64,000 nucleotides of DNA from Laccaria trichodermophora. Its lineage: Eukaryota > Basidiomycota > Agaricomycetes > Agaricales > Hydnangiaceae. The notes under the pieces were generated by a model. The model saw only the letters and a program-made list of their open reading frames with translations. It was not told the origin of the DNA and did not search any database. The translations under genes and the position numbers were made by a program. Shown in pieces: positions 54,234 through 64,000 of this stretch (its first letter is position 1; each line of letters opens with the position of its first letter). The stretch spans positions 682,001 to 746,000 of the forward strand of contig JACTVC010000004.1 of assembly GCA_018417955.1 (NCBI GenBank). Direction: 5' to 3'.

Positions 54234-56060
54234 ATGTCATTCAGAAAGAGTCGTTACTTGTGCAAGGCTGGAATTGCTGTAGGGTCTCCCTCTGTAAAAA
54301 AGAAGTCTTCAGGTAAATCTTGGGTGTCAACTGATGATGCCAGTGTGTCACGTCATCCTTATGGGCTACCTGGTGTTCAGATCTTGCCCAGGCAGGATTT
54401 GACAACTCCTCTGGGATCCTTTCTTCAGATACCCTTGCCTACTGCTGCTGATTTGCATGATGATGCTACTGCTGCTGCTGTTGACACTGATGATAATGGG
54501 TCTGACTGGGAAAATGGTGACTCTGAGGATTCTGAGGGGGTTTCACCTAGTGAAGGTCTTCATCCTTTGGTATTTCCTGCTAAGCAAGGCTCTCCAAGTA
54601 AAAAGAAAGACAAGAAGATAACTTTGTGGAGGAACTGGGCTTTGAAACTTATTCCAGAGCTTCTGGATCCCTATCTGAACTTGTTGAGGGAGTCAGAAAA
54701 CTTAAAGAATATAGATAGGAGGTTACCTCACTGTTCTTGCAATGGAAGAGGGCATAAAATGAAGGTAATCGCAGTGTTTTTTGAAAGTAAGTCATTCTTG
54801 CTGCCTCATGATTGATTTTCCATGGCTAATCTGTTGTGACTGCAACTTAGAGCTCATCTCAGTGGAAGTTTGTTCTTGCTCTGCATGTCTACAGCTCTTG
54901 GCTATGGGGTTGTTTCCAGCCTCACCCCTTTGGCCTACATTGGCTGTGGATCTAAATATGCTTGACTTTGTGAATGAGCTTTTTGTTCACTCACCACCAA
55001 ATACTACTGCATGGTGTGACTCTCTAGAGGCATTTCTTGGTTCCCGTAGCTACAAGCTTGAGAGTAGAGATGCAATAAGGTGTTGCTTTGGAAATGCTCT
55101 GCAGTGGTATGGGAATTTGATTGCTCAAAAAGAGCTATTAATCTCTGGGATCATAAATGAGAGTCGTACTGGAATGGAGAGTCAGGATGACCTTTCTTCT
55201 GAATCTAAGGAATTAGATGAAGAAAGTTATGGACCACCTCTGACATCTAGTCCTGCTCCTTCTGCAGATGAGGCTAGTGATGGTTCTCCTGATGTTCAAG
55301 ATAGTATGAATGCTACATCTGGTATTCATAGACCAAGTCTATATTTACGGCAGCATTGCCCACTTTGTTTTGGTGGAGATAAACCACATGATGACAACTT
55401 TCTGTAGGTGTTATTTTATATTCTTATGTTCACATCTCATTTTTATGTTGTCAGTGCGGATGTTATTGTGTGCATTGATGCCTGCTTTACTCACAAAAGA
55501 AGAAATCCAGCAAAAGGTGGGGCAAAGGGTCCTGAAAATCTCCATCCAGAAACTGTCTTTGTGTCAGACAAGAATGTTGCTGAGATGAAAGCCTTTGTTG
55601 AGACTACTCATCCTGTAAAATCAAAGTCAAAGGAAAAGACAAAGGAGGGCTCTGATGGTCATGGTGTAGAAGATTCCTATGAGCCTGGAATGAAAGTCCC
55701 AGTTTCAGCTTTGGAAGGGTGCTTGGCCTCATTTGTGGCTGCAGATGAAAGAAGGACAAAAGCCAGTACATTTGTGGCTGCAGATGAAAGAAGGACAAAA
55801 GCCAGTACATTTGTGGCTGCAGATGAAAGAAGGACAAAAGCCAGTACACAGTTCTTTGCAGACACAGGGCTTATGGCTATGCTCTGCTGTCATGACCATG
55901 TGCTCTGGATTGTGAATATGACCACTGCTGGAGAACAACAATATTATGCTTTAGCATTGATTAAGGAGCTTTTTTTGAATTTGCCTTTGTCAATGACTGT
56001 GGGGATACTCTATGATATTGGTTGTCAGTTGGAGAGAAGTTGCAAGATATGGGGTTTTCT
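54234..56060 (+). pseudogene. KDZ transposase with CxC1-type cluster, 3' truncated
   Basis: ATG at 54234 gives MSFRKSRYLCKAGIAVG. After an acidic linker and CSCNGRGHKMK comes an intron (about 54763-54853), then the CxC1-like part: VEVCSCSACLQLLAMGLFP, LAVDLNMLDFVNELF, AWCDSLEAFLGSRSYKL. Further on are CPLCFGGDK, a second intron (about 55393-55455), and the KDZ catalytic start DVIVCIDACFTHKRR, FFADTGLMAMLCCHDHVLW and GILYDIGCQLERSCKIWGFL. The reading is cut at 56060 by element E, so the rest of the RNase H core and the C-terminus are missing. Within it a 13-codon unit is triplicated (55732-55848). Confidence 0.85.
55732..55848 (+). repeat. 39-bp unit triplicated in the KDZ gene
   Basis: Three perfect or near-perfect 39-bp units encode FVAADERRTKAST three times. 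KDZ proteins normally have one such segment just before the FFADTG motif. The frame is kept, so 26 residues are added to the protein. Confidence 0.9.
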
Positions 56061-57958
56061 GAGCTCTTTACTCTCCCCCACCTATTCCTACCGGACTCCT
56101 ACTGGATTCCCGGAATCCTACTGGACTGGACTAGGACTGGGACACATTTTATGTTGGCTGATCACTATACAAATTTTGTATCCTAGTCCTAGTGGAGTCC
56201 TAGTAAACTCCTACTGGAATGATCCCAAATCACCAGGAATTGTGGAATTCTACTGGATTTTTAAGGAATGAGTCCAGTAGGAGTCCAGTACAAGGAGTCC
56301 AGTAGGAGTCCAGTAGGAGTCCAGTAGGAGTCCAGTAGGAGTCCAGTAGGAGTCCAGTAGGAGTCCAGTAGGAGTCCAGTAGGAGTCCAGTAGGAATTTC
56401 CGGAGACAGGGAGCCCAGTAGGACCAGCAGTTTGTCACTGTTGTTGTTATTATATAATATTAAAAAAAGCGCAACCTGACAGAATTGAACTCTCAACCTT
56501 ATGGACATAGGGACAATACTATGAGCACTTTACCAGTTACACTAGGAAGGCATTATTATAGGTCAATATTATATGCTCTATATACCAATGTACTGACCTC
56601 CTTCCTAGAAAGGACGTCGGCGAATTCCGCGAGTGGGAATTTTGCCCAAACCCAACAACACTCGACAACACCACCATCACCACCCTCTTGCTCACCCACC
56701 ACGAACACGTCGCCCACCACGACCACAATGGACGACGACAACACGCGACCACGACAACAACACGCGACCACGACAACAACACGCGACCACGACAACAACA
56801 CGCGACCACGACAACAACGACGGCCACGACAGACCACGACAACAAACGACCACGGCACGCAACGACGACCCCACTCACGGACACGACAACCACCCACGAA
56901 CCACAAGCGCCCACCGACACGACAAACAAGAAAGACGAGGGACAGCGACGACCCGCTCCCACCCGCCAACGATGACCATAACACCCACCACCACAAACGA
57001 CGCCCGCCACCCACGAAAACGACAAACGCCACCCACGAAAAACGCCCACCGCCCATGAACGACAGCCGCCGCCCATGCAAACGACAACCGCCGCCCACGA
57101 AAAACACCCAGCACACCCAAACGACATCCGCCGCCCACGAAAAACGCCCACCGCCCACAAACGACATCCGCCGCCCATGCAAACGACGACCGCCGCCCAC
57201 GAAAAACACCCAGCAAACCCAAACGACGACCGCCGCCCACGAAAAACACCCACCACCCACAAATGACATCCACCGCCCTCGAAAAACACCCCGCCTATGT
57301 GTCTCTGTCCCCCTCTCTCCCTCCCTCCCTCTCTCCCTCCCTCCCTCTCTCCCTCCCTCTCTCTCTCCCACCATCCTTCTCTCCCTCCCTCTCTTCCTCC
57401 CTCCCTCCCTCTCTTCCTCCCTCCCTCCCTCTCTTCCTCCCTCCCTCCCTCTCTTCCTCCCTCTCTTCCTCTCTTCCTCCCTCTCTTCCTCCCTCCCTCC
57501 CTCTCTTCCTCTCTCCACCTCTCTCACCCCCTCCCCCCTCCATCATTTCACTTCACTCACTTCCCCTCCTTCCATAGCTCTCTCCCTCCACCACTCCCTC
57601 CATCACTCCATCACTCCCTCCCCCTCCCTCATTACATTAGTAAAATATCTTTCTGTATTTAGTTGTCATTTCACAATACAACATTTGTTTAAATGTGAAT
57701 TTTGAATAGAAATTTGAAGTTCTGACTTGGTAATACATTGAAGTTGATATTCCAGTGGGAATCCAGTAGGAATCCAGTAGGACTTCAATGTGTGGAGCAT
57801 TTCATCTAATTTGTTTAAGTCCAGTTGGAGTCCAGTAGGAGTCCAGTAGGAGTCCAGTAGGAGGGGGAATGGAGAAATATGTGAAAATGCCTTTTTGGAA
57901 ATTTTGTTAAAATCCGGTAGGAATCCAGTAGGAATAGGTGGGGGAGTGATAAGTATTG
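56061..57958. mobile_element. Element E: KDZ-like non-autonomous element
   Basis: Termini gagctctttactctcccccac (56061) and its partner reading inward from 57958 (caatacttatcactcccccac) are followed by arrays of ggagtccagtag/actcctactgg words (56090-56400 and 57750-57940). Inside, in order, are a minus-strand tRNA-like module, a CGAC-rich core (56630-57300) and a CT-rich tract (57300-57630): element-B order inverted. Flanks ggttttct (left) and gcacagtg (right) do not match, and KDZ coding does not resume on the right. Confidence 0.82.
56469..56551 (-). other. tRNA-like module in element E
   Basis: On the minus strand it begins GCCTTCCTAGTGTAACTGG (A-box TAGTGTAACTGGTAAAGTG) and contains GAGTTCAATTCTG (B-box-like). 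It shares the GCCTTC start and position, between word array and core, with the modules of B and D, but differs in its middle. Confidence 0.55.
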
Positions 57959-58360
57959 GCACAGTGGCTCAAATCATGGCTAGCTAGCAGCTCATCACTG
58001 AAAAAAGGAACCTTTACTTTAGTGTTGCAGTTACAGTCAAAGACCTTTAATAAATGAATGGAAGTAATACAAAGGATAACTGTCACTCTCTTAAGTACCC
58101 TGATGTCTCTTTGTCACTTTTTCTGGCCATAAAATTTGAGAGATCTGGTTACCTGCATGTGTGACAGCATTTGTTTGTCACACGTCACAACCAAAAAGTC
58201 ACATATATAACATATCAGCTCTGAACATGCGAGCTCTTGCTCGACAGCCTTCAAAGTTGGCAGAATAATTAGCTATATCAGTATCCATATTGAGGTCAAT
58301 TTTCAGAGTAAGAAGGCTTGTACTGTCAAAGCTATGGTTTTATTTGTATTGTTACTTCCA
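57959..58360. other. No gene recognised
   Basis: AT-rich sequence between element E and the MITE fragment. It is not a continuation of the KDZ gene and holds no coding-like ORF. Confidence 0.5.
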
Positions 58361-58525
58361 AAATAGGATGCAAGCCGTGGCTGAGCCAGCTATCCCATCA
58401 AGGAGCTGGCTCATAAGCGGGGTACAGCCGCTGGGGACACCCAAGCGGTGAGAACAGCTCCGCTTGGCTATTTTTGGCTTGGCTCGTGTGGCTCAGCCAA
58501 GCTGAGCCAAGCTCCGGCAACACTA
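58361..58525. mobile_element. MITE fragment with GAGCC/GGCTC words, truncating the second NLR copy
   Basis: NLR sequence is continuous with the full copy down to the ctgtaataccatc at about 58526-58538, then changes to a block rich in ggctcag/gctgagccaag words (58390-58425 and 58470-58515). The block begins, read from the NLR side, agtgttgccggag. This is the pattern of a small terminal-repeat element. The far end was not resolved. Confidence 0.5.
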
Positions 58526-59635
58526 CTGTAATACCATCAAAATGAAAGAAGGCAAAGATTGCCAGGAGAAACATTGCACTCTTAGCTGCCTCAGCTTCTT
58601 GAGAATCATCACTTTTAGCTCTTGCCTGAATTTCCTTGAATGATAGCTCCCAAGTCCCATACACAGTTCTTTTATACTTAGATGCCCCTTTGAAAGCTGG
58701 GTAAGATAATAGTCTCTGTATTGAGAGTATTCATCAAGATAGTCTCTTATGTCTCTGCCCCCAAAAGCAATGAAAGCACCAGCCTGATCAATAGCCAGAG
58801 GAATGCAAAAGAGCTCATTCACAATCTTGGAAGCCTCAGCTTGTAAGTTTTCCTAAGACTTGCTCAAGCAAGCAGCCTTTAAGAGTAAAGAGATAGCATC
58901 ACTTTCTTCCATCTCTTTCACCTCAAGAGAATTCTCATGTAGAGTCAAATGTTTTAGGCCAGAGTTGCAACTAGTTATCAGAATGTTCCCCCCTAGCCCA
59001 GATGGAAAATATTGCTCAAGTTCCTCCGGTGTCAGATTATCAGCATTATCAAAGACTAGTGCATAGTTTTCTCTCAGAGAGCTAATCCACCATAAAGCAG
59101 ATTCAGGTGAACCATCCAGAGCAGAAGACTGAGCCTCAGGAAGGTTGCAGATTCCCTTCAGTCCCTGAGTGATCATACCAACTGAAGAGGCATCAATCCA
59201 GAAAACATGTGAAAAGCTGTGGACCAATCGGAAACAGGAACTAAGTAATATCATGGAGTACTTACTAGTCAAACATATCCTCAATGAACCTCAAACAAAT
59301 CTGGGTCTTCCCGATACCCCCCATGCCATACAACAAAAAGAATTTTCGGCGGCGGAGTTGATCGTTGCTTTTGGCAATAAAATGTTTCTTGAGTTTTGCG
59401 AGAACATCGGTCCGTCCCGTGAACCGAATACTTGAGTTTGGTTTCACGGGAATCGCTGCGTCGGATGTCGCTTTGTTGCCAGCGCTAGTGTAGTAATTGA
59501 CCTGTGCCAAATACCAATTGATTAGCTTGCGATAAGAAGGCATCAGAGCGGTTCACTTACATTATCGCCAGCCACGAATGTGTCCCCTCTTATAACGAAA
59601 TTCTGAGCACCTTGGAAGATATGGTTTTCACTCAT
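58526..59635 (-). pseudogene. Second NLR copy (NB-ARC part only, arm 2)
   Basis: Mirrors the first three exons of the 38.07 kb gene: MSENHIFQGAQNFVIRG leader (Met at 59635), the same first intron, P-loop LYGMGGIGKTQ, LVFDNADN, GGNILITS, CIPLAIDQAGA. Frames break after KAACLSK (about 58855) and in the SQYRD region (about 58740). The gene ends at 58526 within the region after NB-ARC. No TPR array follows. It is a clear pseudogene produced by the inverted duplication. Confidence 0.85.
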
Positions 59636-60463
59636 GTTGGAAGAGTAGCAGATGTGGGCGAAGGGAAGAACCGACACTTGCAACAAACGCCACACGTTGA
59701 CCATCAGGCGTCGTTCGCGTTTTGCCGGTAAGCGCTCACAGCTCTTTGTCACCTGTCCCACTGGGCGCTCGGAACCCGGTTCAGAGAAGCGTAAATGTTT
59801 TTACGCAGGGGCAGATCATCGGAGATGAAGCTGAAGCTTGAAGCGCTCGAAGTTTTGGTTCTCACTGTCACTTGTTACCTCTTTGTTCTTCCCTTCCCTG
59901 GCTGTATCACATCACTCTGTCTACTCCCATCGTTCCCCTCCCCCGCGCTCAATGTGAACGTGCTAACAACTGCATAGAACAGCCAATCAATTCCTCCGTC
60001 TCCACCTGTCCAAATCCTTCACCTGGATCAGCCGCAAAATACTCCACACGAAGCATCTCCGACCGTTTCCTTCCCAACGCGATCCGGCCTGCTGATTGCG
60101 ATAACTTTTGGCCGAGCTCATGACCCAACCAGGTGAGCTTCAAGTTGACATTCCGAAGAACGAGACTAAAGCGTTTCACGCAGTGGCAGAAAAAGATCGA
60201 GGACGAGTTGAAGGAAACAAGGGAGAAGTCGTGGCGTTGAGTTGGCGTGGCAGATCGGTGAGTCCAACCAGCCAGAAATTGGACCTGACTCACCCTTTGT
60301 CCTTAGATTGAGAGGCTATCATAGCCTTGTTTACAGAGTTACCGAGCCCTGTAGGCAGCTATACGTTACCCTCGGGACAGATTTCCTGAGGCGAACATAC
60401 ATCTGTGGCTCCAGTCGGCGGTTACGAGCGGGTTGTTGGCCAAGGAGTCGCGGTCAGAGACTT

Positions 60464-60903
60464 ATGGCTTCGTCCCTTTCCGCTCAAGCTATTCAGAGGC
60501 GGACTGCGATCAGGGGAATGGCTGAAGACCAGGTCCATACACACCTCAAGGCGGGCTTCCATTTCGCCCTATGGCCAAGTCATATGTGCCTCTTCCCCTG
60601 CGAGTTATTCGGTTGAACTAGAAAGATTTGAATCACGATGTGCTCTCACCTAGCAAGCCAGAGATCGGCTTTGTCGTGCATTCTCTACCAATGCGCTGCT
60701 TCGTTCACTTTGACATGCGGGGCTTTCTTTCACCGAGAGATTATGGGGGATGTCGGTCAAGGCTAGATCCATGGCCTGCTCACTTTCTACGTACTCATCG
60801 AGTTGGGGGCTTTCAGAGGGAGGTCGTCATCGCCGAATTCACCAAGGACCGGGTGCTCACGTCCATCAACGCCATTGCGGGTTTCCACTTTACTATACGC
60901 TGA
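60464..60903 (+). pseudogene. Conserved hypothetical gene, broken (arm 2)
   Basis: Counterpart of the arm-1 gene: starts MASSLSAQAIQRRTAIRGMA at 60464 and later contains LSPSKPEIGFVVHSLP and RLDPWPAHF, followed by EFTKDRVLTSINAIAGF. A frame change between the two parts is present as in arm 1, so either an intron lies there or the damage predates the duplication. Confidence 0.45.
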
Positions 60904-61979
60904 AACCTTCGGTTTTCTCAGATGGGTCTTATGTTGCCATATCTCCCTTTTGTATGTTGCTCGTTGATCTCATTCTTAACTAACTAACAGTTACCCGACA
61001 GACATCCGAAAAGTCCTGCACTTTATTGCTCCAGATGTACCGAATTACGATCGCACCAGGAGGAGTCTTTGCAGCGTCTTTATCTTTCCCCAATCTCAAT
61101 TGCTCCCCTTGATAAGTACGTTTGGTTTTACGGTCGGGAATCGCTGCATTATGTAGTAATTGATCTGTGCAAAGTACCGGTTGATGAGCTTGTGACAAGA
61201 GGCAACTGAGAGCTTCACTTACCCTGTCGGCGACATTTATGCTTCCATAAGTTATAGCAACGTTTGAACGCCCTGGAAGACATTTCGTTGGAAGTGTAGC
61301 AGAACTGTGCGTGGGAAAGAAGAGAACTTGGGTACAACGAACGCGCTCCACACGTTTTAACCAGCTCGACATTTCTGTGACCTGTCCTATTGGCGCTCAG
61401 AACCCGGTTCAGAGAGGCGTACTTGAACATTCCTGCGCAAGGCTCAGTTAACCCTATCCAGAGGTCAGTTTTCTTTATTTTGGGCATGCAAGCACCCTTC
61501 AACGTACTTCCCCTCAGAACACTTCCTCCACCACGAACACATTTCCTCAAGGAACCGATCAGCTTCCTTCGCGGACACGGGAATACGACGCCAGACGCCA
61601 AATTTCGAAGCCAAAGAGGTGAGATTCTTCCCGCACCTTCATAACTTGGATCCGTTTTGCTAACATCTCATTTCGTAGAATTTGCTTCGTCAATAGTGTT
61701 CGTATGTATCTTTGGTTTGATTCTTTGTGTGTAATCCCTCCTGACAATGTATACGTACACTTAGGCGCAGCTGCAGCTTCAATTCAATCTCGCCCAACGT
61801 CTGCGGCTCTTCGGCGACTTTGGATTTCAACGCCGTCGATGGGCTAGGCGAGTAGACATCAGGAACTAGGGATCAATCATCAGGAAAATCACGGGCACTT
61901 GATTTTGCCAGATAGTATTTGTCAAGTCAAAACAATGTGGCACTGCTTTGGTACCTTGGATAATGCTAGATATAAATTT

Positions 61980-62400
61980 GAAGATGGTGTGTAAAGTAGG
62001 TGAAGTGTGGTAAGCATAATGCAAGAATTACAGTTGAAGGCCCAACAAAGGAATTATTATGAGCCTCAGATAATTCACTGCAGTAATCTTGCAATTGAGA
62101 TAGCCGAGTTGTAACTAGTGGCTGTTGACCAGAATTGTGGCTGATCCATGACAAAAATTTGTAAGTGGTGTGTAAAGTAGATGAAATTTGGTAAGCATTG
62201 TGCAAGAATTTTAGTTGTAGGCCTAACAAGTGAATTAATTTGAGCCTCAGATAAAGTTCTGCAATTGAGGTAGCTGAGCTGTAACTAGTGGCCGTTGACT
62301 AGAATTGTGGCTGATCCATGACAAAAATTTGAAAAGTGGTGCAATCATGGTATCCAAGTTGTAACTAGTGGCCAATGATCAGAATTACAGCAGACCCATG
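61980..62400. repeat. 181-bp tandem repeat, 2.3 units
   Basis: Units starting at gtgtgtaaagtag (61987 and 62168) share caagaatt, gagcctcagataa, gttgtaactagtgg and cagaattgtggctgatcc. A partial third unit runs from about 62335 to 62400. Units differ by substitutions and indels. No ORF. Confidence 0.7.
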
Positions 62401-62820
62401 ACAGGGGAGAATGATTTTGAAATTGCTTTCCAGCCTTTTACAATGACTTGCCAATATTTTATAATTCCAAGAACCTTGTCAGAAGTCCAAAAGTAGGATA
62501 TCAATGTTCCAGCAACAAGAACGTAGGAAGATGATGTATGATAAGTTTAAAGTCACAGGCTTCTACAACTATGGCAGCCTACTAACAAAACCTGCCAATA
62601 TTTCAATAATTATGAAAATCTGGTTACATACAAGAAGGATAGAAATATTCCATCATCCACCAAAAACAAGAATTGTGGATGATACATGACAAGAGTCAAG
62701 AAAGTTGAATCTACATCTGAGACTTCTGCAAGGACTGTATTTCCCTTCCAAAGTTTTCTGTGGTGCCTGCTTGTAGGGTGAATTGGGTGTCATTATCTGA
62801 ATGCTACTCAAGGAAGAATA

Positions 62821-63494
62821 GGGGAATTCAAAGTTGCCATAGCGGCCGCTTCAAAGCGGTTGCTACAAAAAAGTAAAATTTCCCACGCTTCAAAAAAGTT
62901 TGAAGCGGATGGAGATCTGGCTTTGATCTGGCTGCAGCAGCAAAATCGCATTGGGCGTCAATCAGTCGGGGTTTCAATTTATATCATCCCCCGCTTTTGG
63001 CGCTGAGCAGCATCAACTTCTCCCTTACATTTCAAGTGAAAAAGACAACCCCGTCTGTCTAGCAAGTGTCCAAGTGGCTGGAACTATTCTTGTAATTTTT
63101 TTGATATAAAGTTTTTGTGCAGTTTTTGTTGGACTGATTTTAATTATAAGGATCACTAAACATTAAATTTAGATTGGAACTTGGGTGAAAAAAAAAATGA
63201 AAAATGCATATATACAGTGCATGTATTATATATAACCTATATTAATTGTTTTCTATGACTAAGAGCAGGTAATGGCTGTTGAACTGCCATACACACCAGC
63301 GAAAACAATTATATTTGTGAGATTGAAAATCTTCGGAGTCTGAAAGTTGGAAGCAGCAACTGAATTTGAACCGATTCAAAGCGATTCAGGGATCATGCAC
63401 TTGTTGAGCGATCAAAGTTGAATCGCTTTGATGGAAGTAAATTAATCTGTAGCAACCATTTCTAAGCGGCCGCTGCGTCAACTTTGAATTCCCC
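62821..63494. mobile_element. MITE with 47-bp TIRs and TA target duplication
   Basis: Both ends begin GGGGAATTCAAAGTTG and share GCGGCCGCTT and GGTTGCTACA, giving about 47 bp of inverted repeat at roughly 80% identity. TA dinucleotides flank at 62819-62820 and 63495-63496, the Tc1/mariner pattern. The 674-bp interior has no transposase. Further gcttcaaa/tttgaagc inverted words lie inside both ends. Confidence 0.75.
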
Positions 63495-63578
63495 TAATGT
63501 ACTTTGAAGATGCTTGATTTCAACTGTCTATCTCCATTTGGTAGTCTCAAAATAAAATCAGTGAGAAGCTGAGGAATA

Positions 63579-63965
63579 CTACATATAAGGGGTATAATAA
63601 AATCCCTCTGGATCCTTCAGCATTCTTTGGGCCTCCAATACAGTGAGGTCTAGCCTTTCATCTCCTTTTCTCCATGGTCTTCTCTTCTTCTCTCTCTTCT
63701 TAGAATTTGACCAGTCTGCTGGATCACTGAAGGGATTCTTCCAAGCAATTTTATTTGCATGATCTTGGAGCTCTTTCCTGCGGTGCTTGGCTTCTGCTTC
63801 TGCCTGGTGTTCTTGCTGATGGCAGATGGTGGAAAATTTAGTTCTCAAAACTACCATAATGACAACCAAACCAAGTACCTCCATGGTGGATATGTGTTTT
63901 GAGCTTTCTGAGACCGAACGGGTGCGCTTTAGACTAGAACCAGCAACAATCTTTGACTGTTCCAT
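63579..63965 (-). CDS. Small hypothetical ORF
   Basis: 128 codons from the ATG at 63965 to the stop at 63579. It has a possible membrane-like stretch (LGLVVIMVVL) near residue 32, then a charged helical part and KKREKKRRPWRKGDERLD, with a C-terminus containing EAQRMLKDPEGFYYTPYM. No family recognised. The composition looks more coding-like than neighbouring readings, but there is no independent support. It could be an exon of a gene beyond the window. Confidence 0.35.
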   Translation of the reverse strand: MEQSKIVAGSSLKRTRSVSESSKHISTMEVLGLVVIMVVLRTKFSTICHQQEHQAEAEAKHRRKELQDHANKIAWKNPFSDPADWSNSKKREKKRRPWRKGDERLDLTVLEAQRMLKDPEGFYYTPYM

Positions 63966-64000
63966 TAGAATAATTGAGCTAAAATAGAGAGGAAATTTAA

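Larger units (their letters stand above)
58526..61883 (-). repeat. Inverted duplication, arm 2 (empty site for the helicase element)
   Basis: Reverse-complement match to 28568-31519 plus 37969-39183. At 59728-59736 it carries one gtaagcgct, joining the sequences that in arm 1 lie on either side of the 6.45 kb element. It lacks about 0.8 kb present in arm 1 at 30.1-30.9 kb. Confidence 0.82.

Noticed and set aside
57959..58360. Continuation of the KDZ transposase after element E
   Set aside because: No frame matches the expected catalytic segments; the sequence is AT-rich and full of stops.

Overview
The window reads as a transposon-rich accessory region of a basidiomycete genome, most likely a mushroom-forming agaricomycete. 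The evidence is the short (about 45-60 bp) GT-AG introns, an NB-ARC/TPR NOD-like receptor, KDZ transposases with their CxC zinc clusters, a DUF6589/RecQ-helicase pair, and Ty3/gypsy and hAT elements at several stages of decay. Ordinary host genes are almost absent. The only recognisable one is a TatD-family nuclease gene at 27.0-28.3 kb, and it carries a stop codon.

Layout. (1) 1-14.1 kb: a decayed Ty3/gypsy element on the minus strand, cut by nested insertions. These include a 3.5 kb hAT element (2364-5894, 8-bp target duplication), a 1.6 kb KDZ-like non-autonomous element (12008-13617, perfect 8-bp duplication), a roughly 3.4 kb block at 8.5-11.9 kb, and a 316-bp insert in the protease. (2) 14.1-25.36 kb: a second, nearly intact Ty3/gypsy element in the same orientation, probably sharing the central LTR with the first copy. 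Its pol frame is broken only by two in-frame TGA codons. (3) 25.4-28.5 kb: decayed host sequence and the TatD gene. (4) 28.57-31.5 kb plus 37.97-39.18 kb: one arm of an inverted duplication whose other arm is 58.5-61.9 kb. The arms carry a broken conserved gene and the 5' half of an NLR gene. (5) 31520-37968: a complete 6.45 kb DNA transposon inserted in arm 1. It has a perfect 9-bp target duplication, hairpin-shaped inverted ends, a RecQ-type helicase gene and a divergent DUF6589 gene. Arm 2 keeps the empty site. (6) 38.07-41.34 kb: the NLR gene with about 13 TPR units of 42 residues, broken by a 1-bp deletion. (7) 42.6-58 kb: a KDZ transposon cluster. It holds a gag remnant, two KDZ transposase genes (one with CxC5/CxC6-type clusters, one CxC1-type), two accessory genes, and four large non-autonomous elements of one architecture. 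(8) 58.4-64 kb: a MITE fragment, duplication arm 2, a 181-bp tandem repeat, a TA-flanked MITE and a small ORF.

Two systems stand out. One is the helicase-bearing element. Its boundaries can be read directly because the same duplicated locus is present once filled and once empty. The other is a family of KDZ-associated elements (A-E). They share termini, a simple-sequence tract and a CGAC-rich core, but each carries its own array of short subterminal repeats, and three carry a tRNA-like module at the same structural position. A third oddity is a four-fold repeated module of about 85 residues between nucleocapsid and protease in the gypsy polyprotein.

Limits: everything was read by eye. Exon boundaries are inferred from GT-AG sites and frame continuity. 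Family names rest on remembered motif patterns, not on a search.
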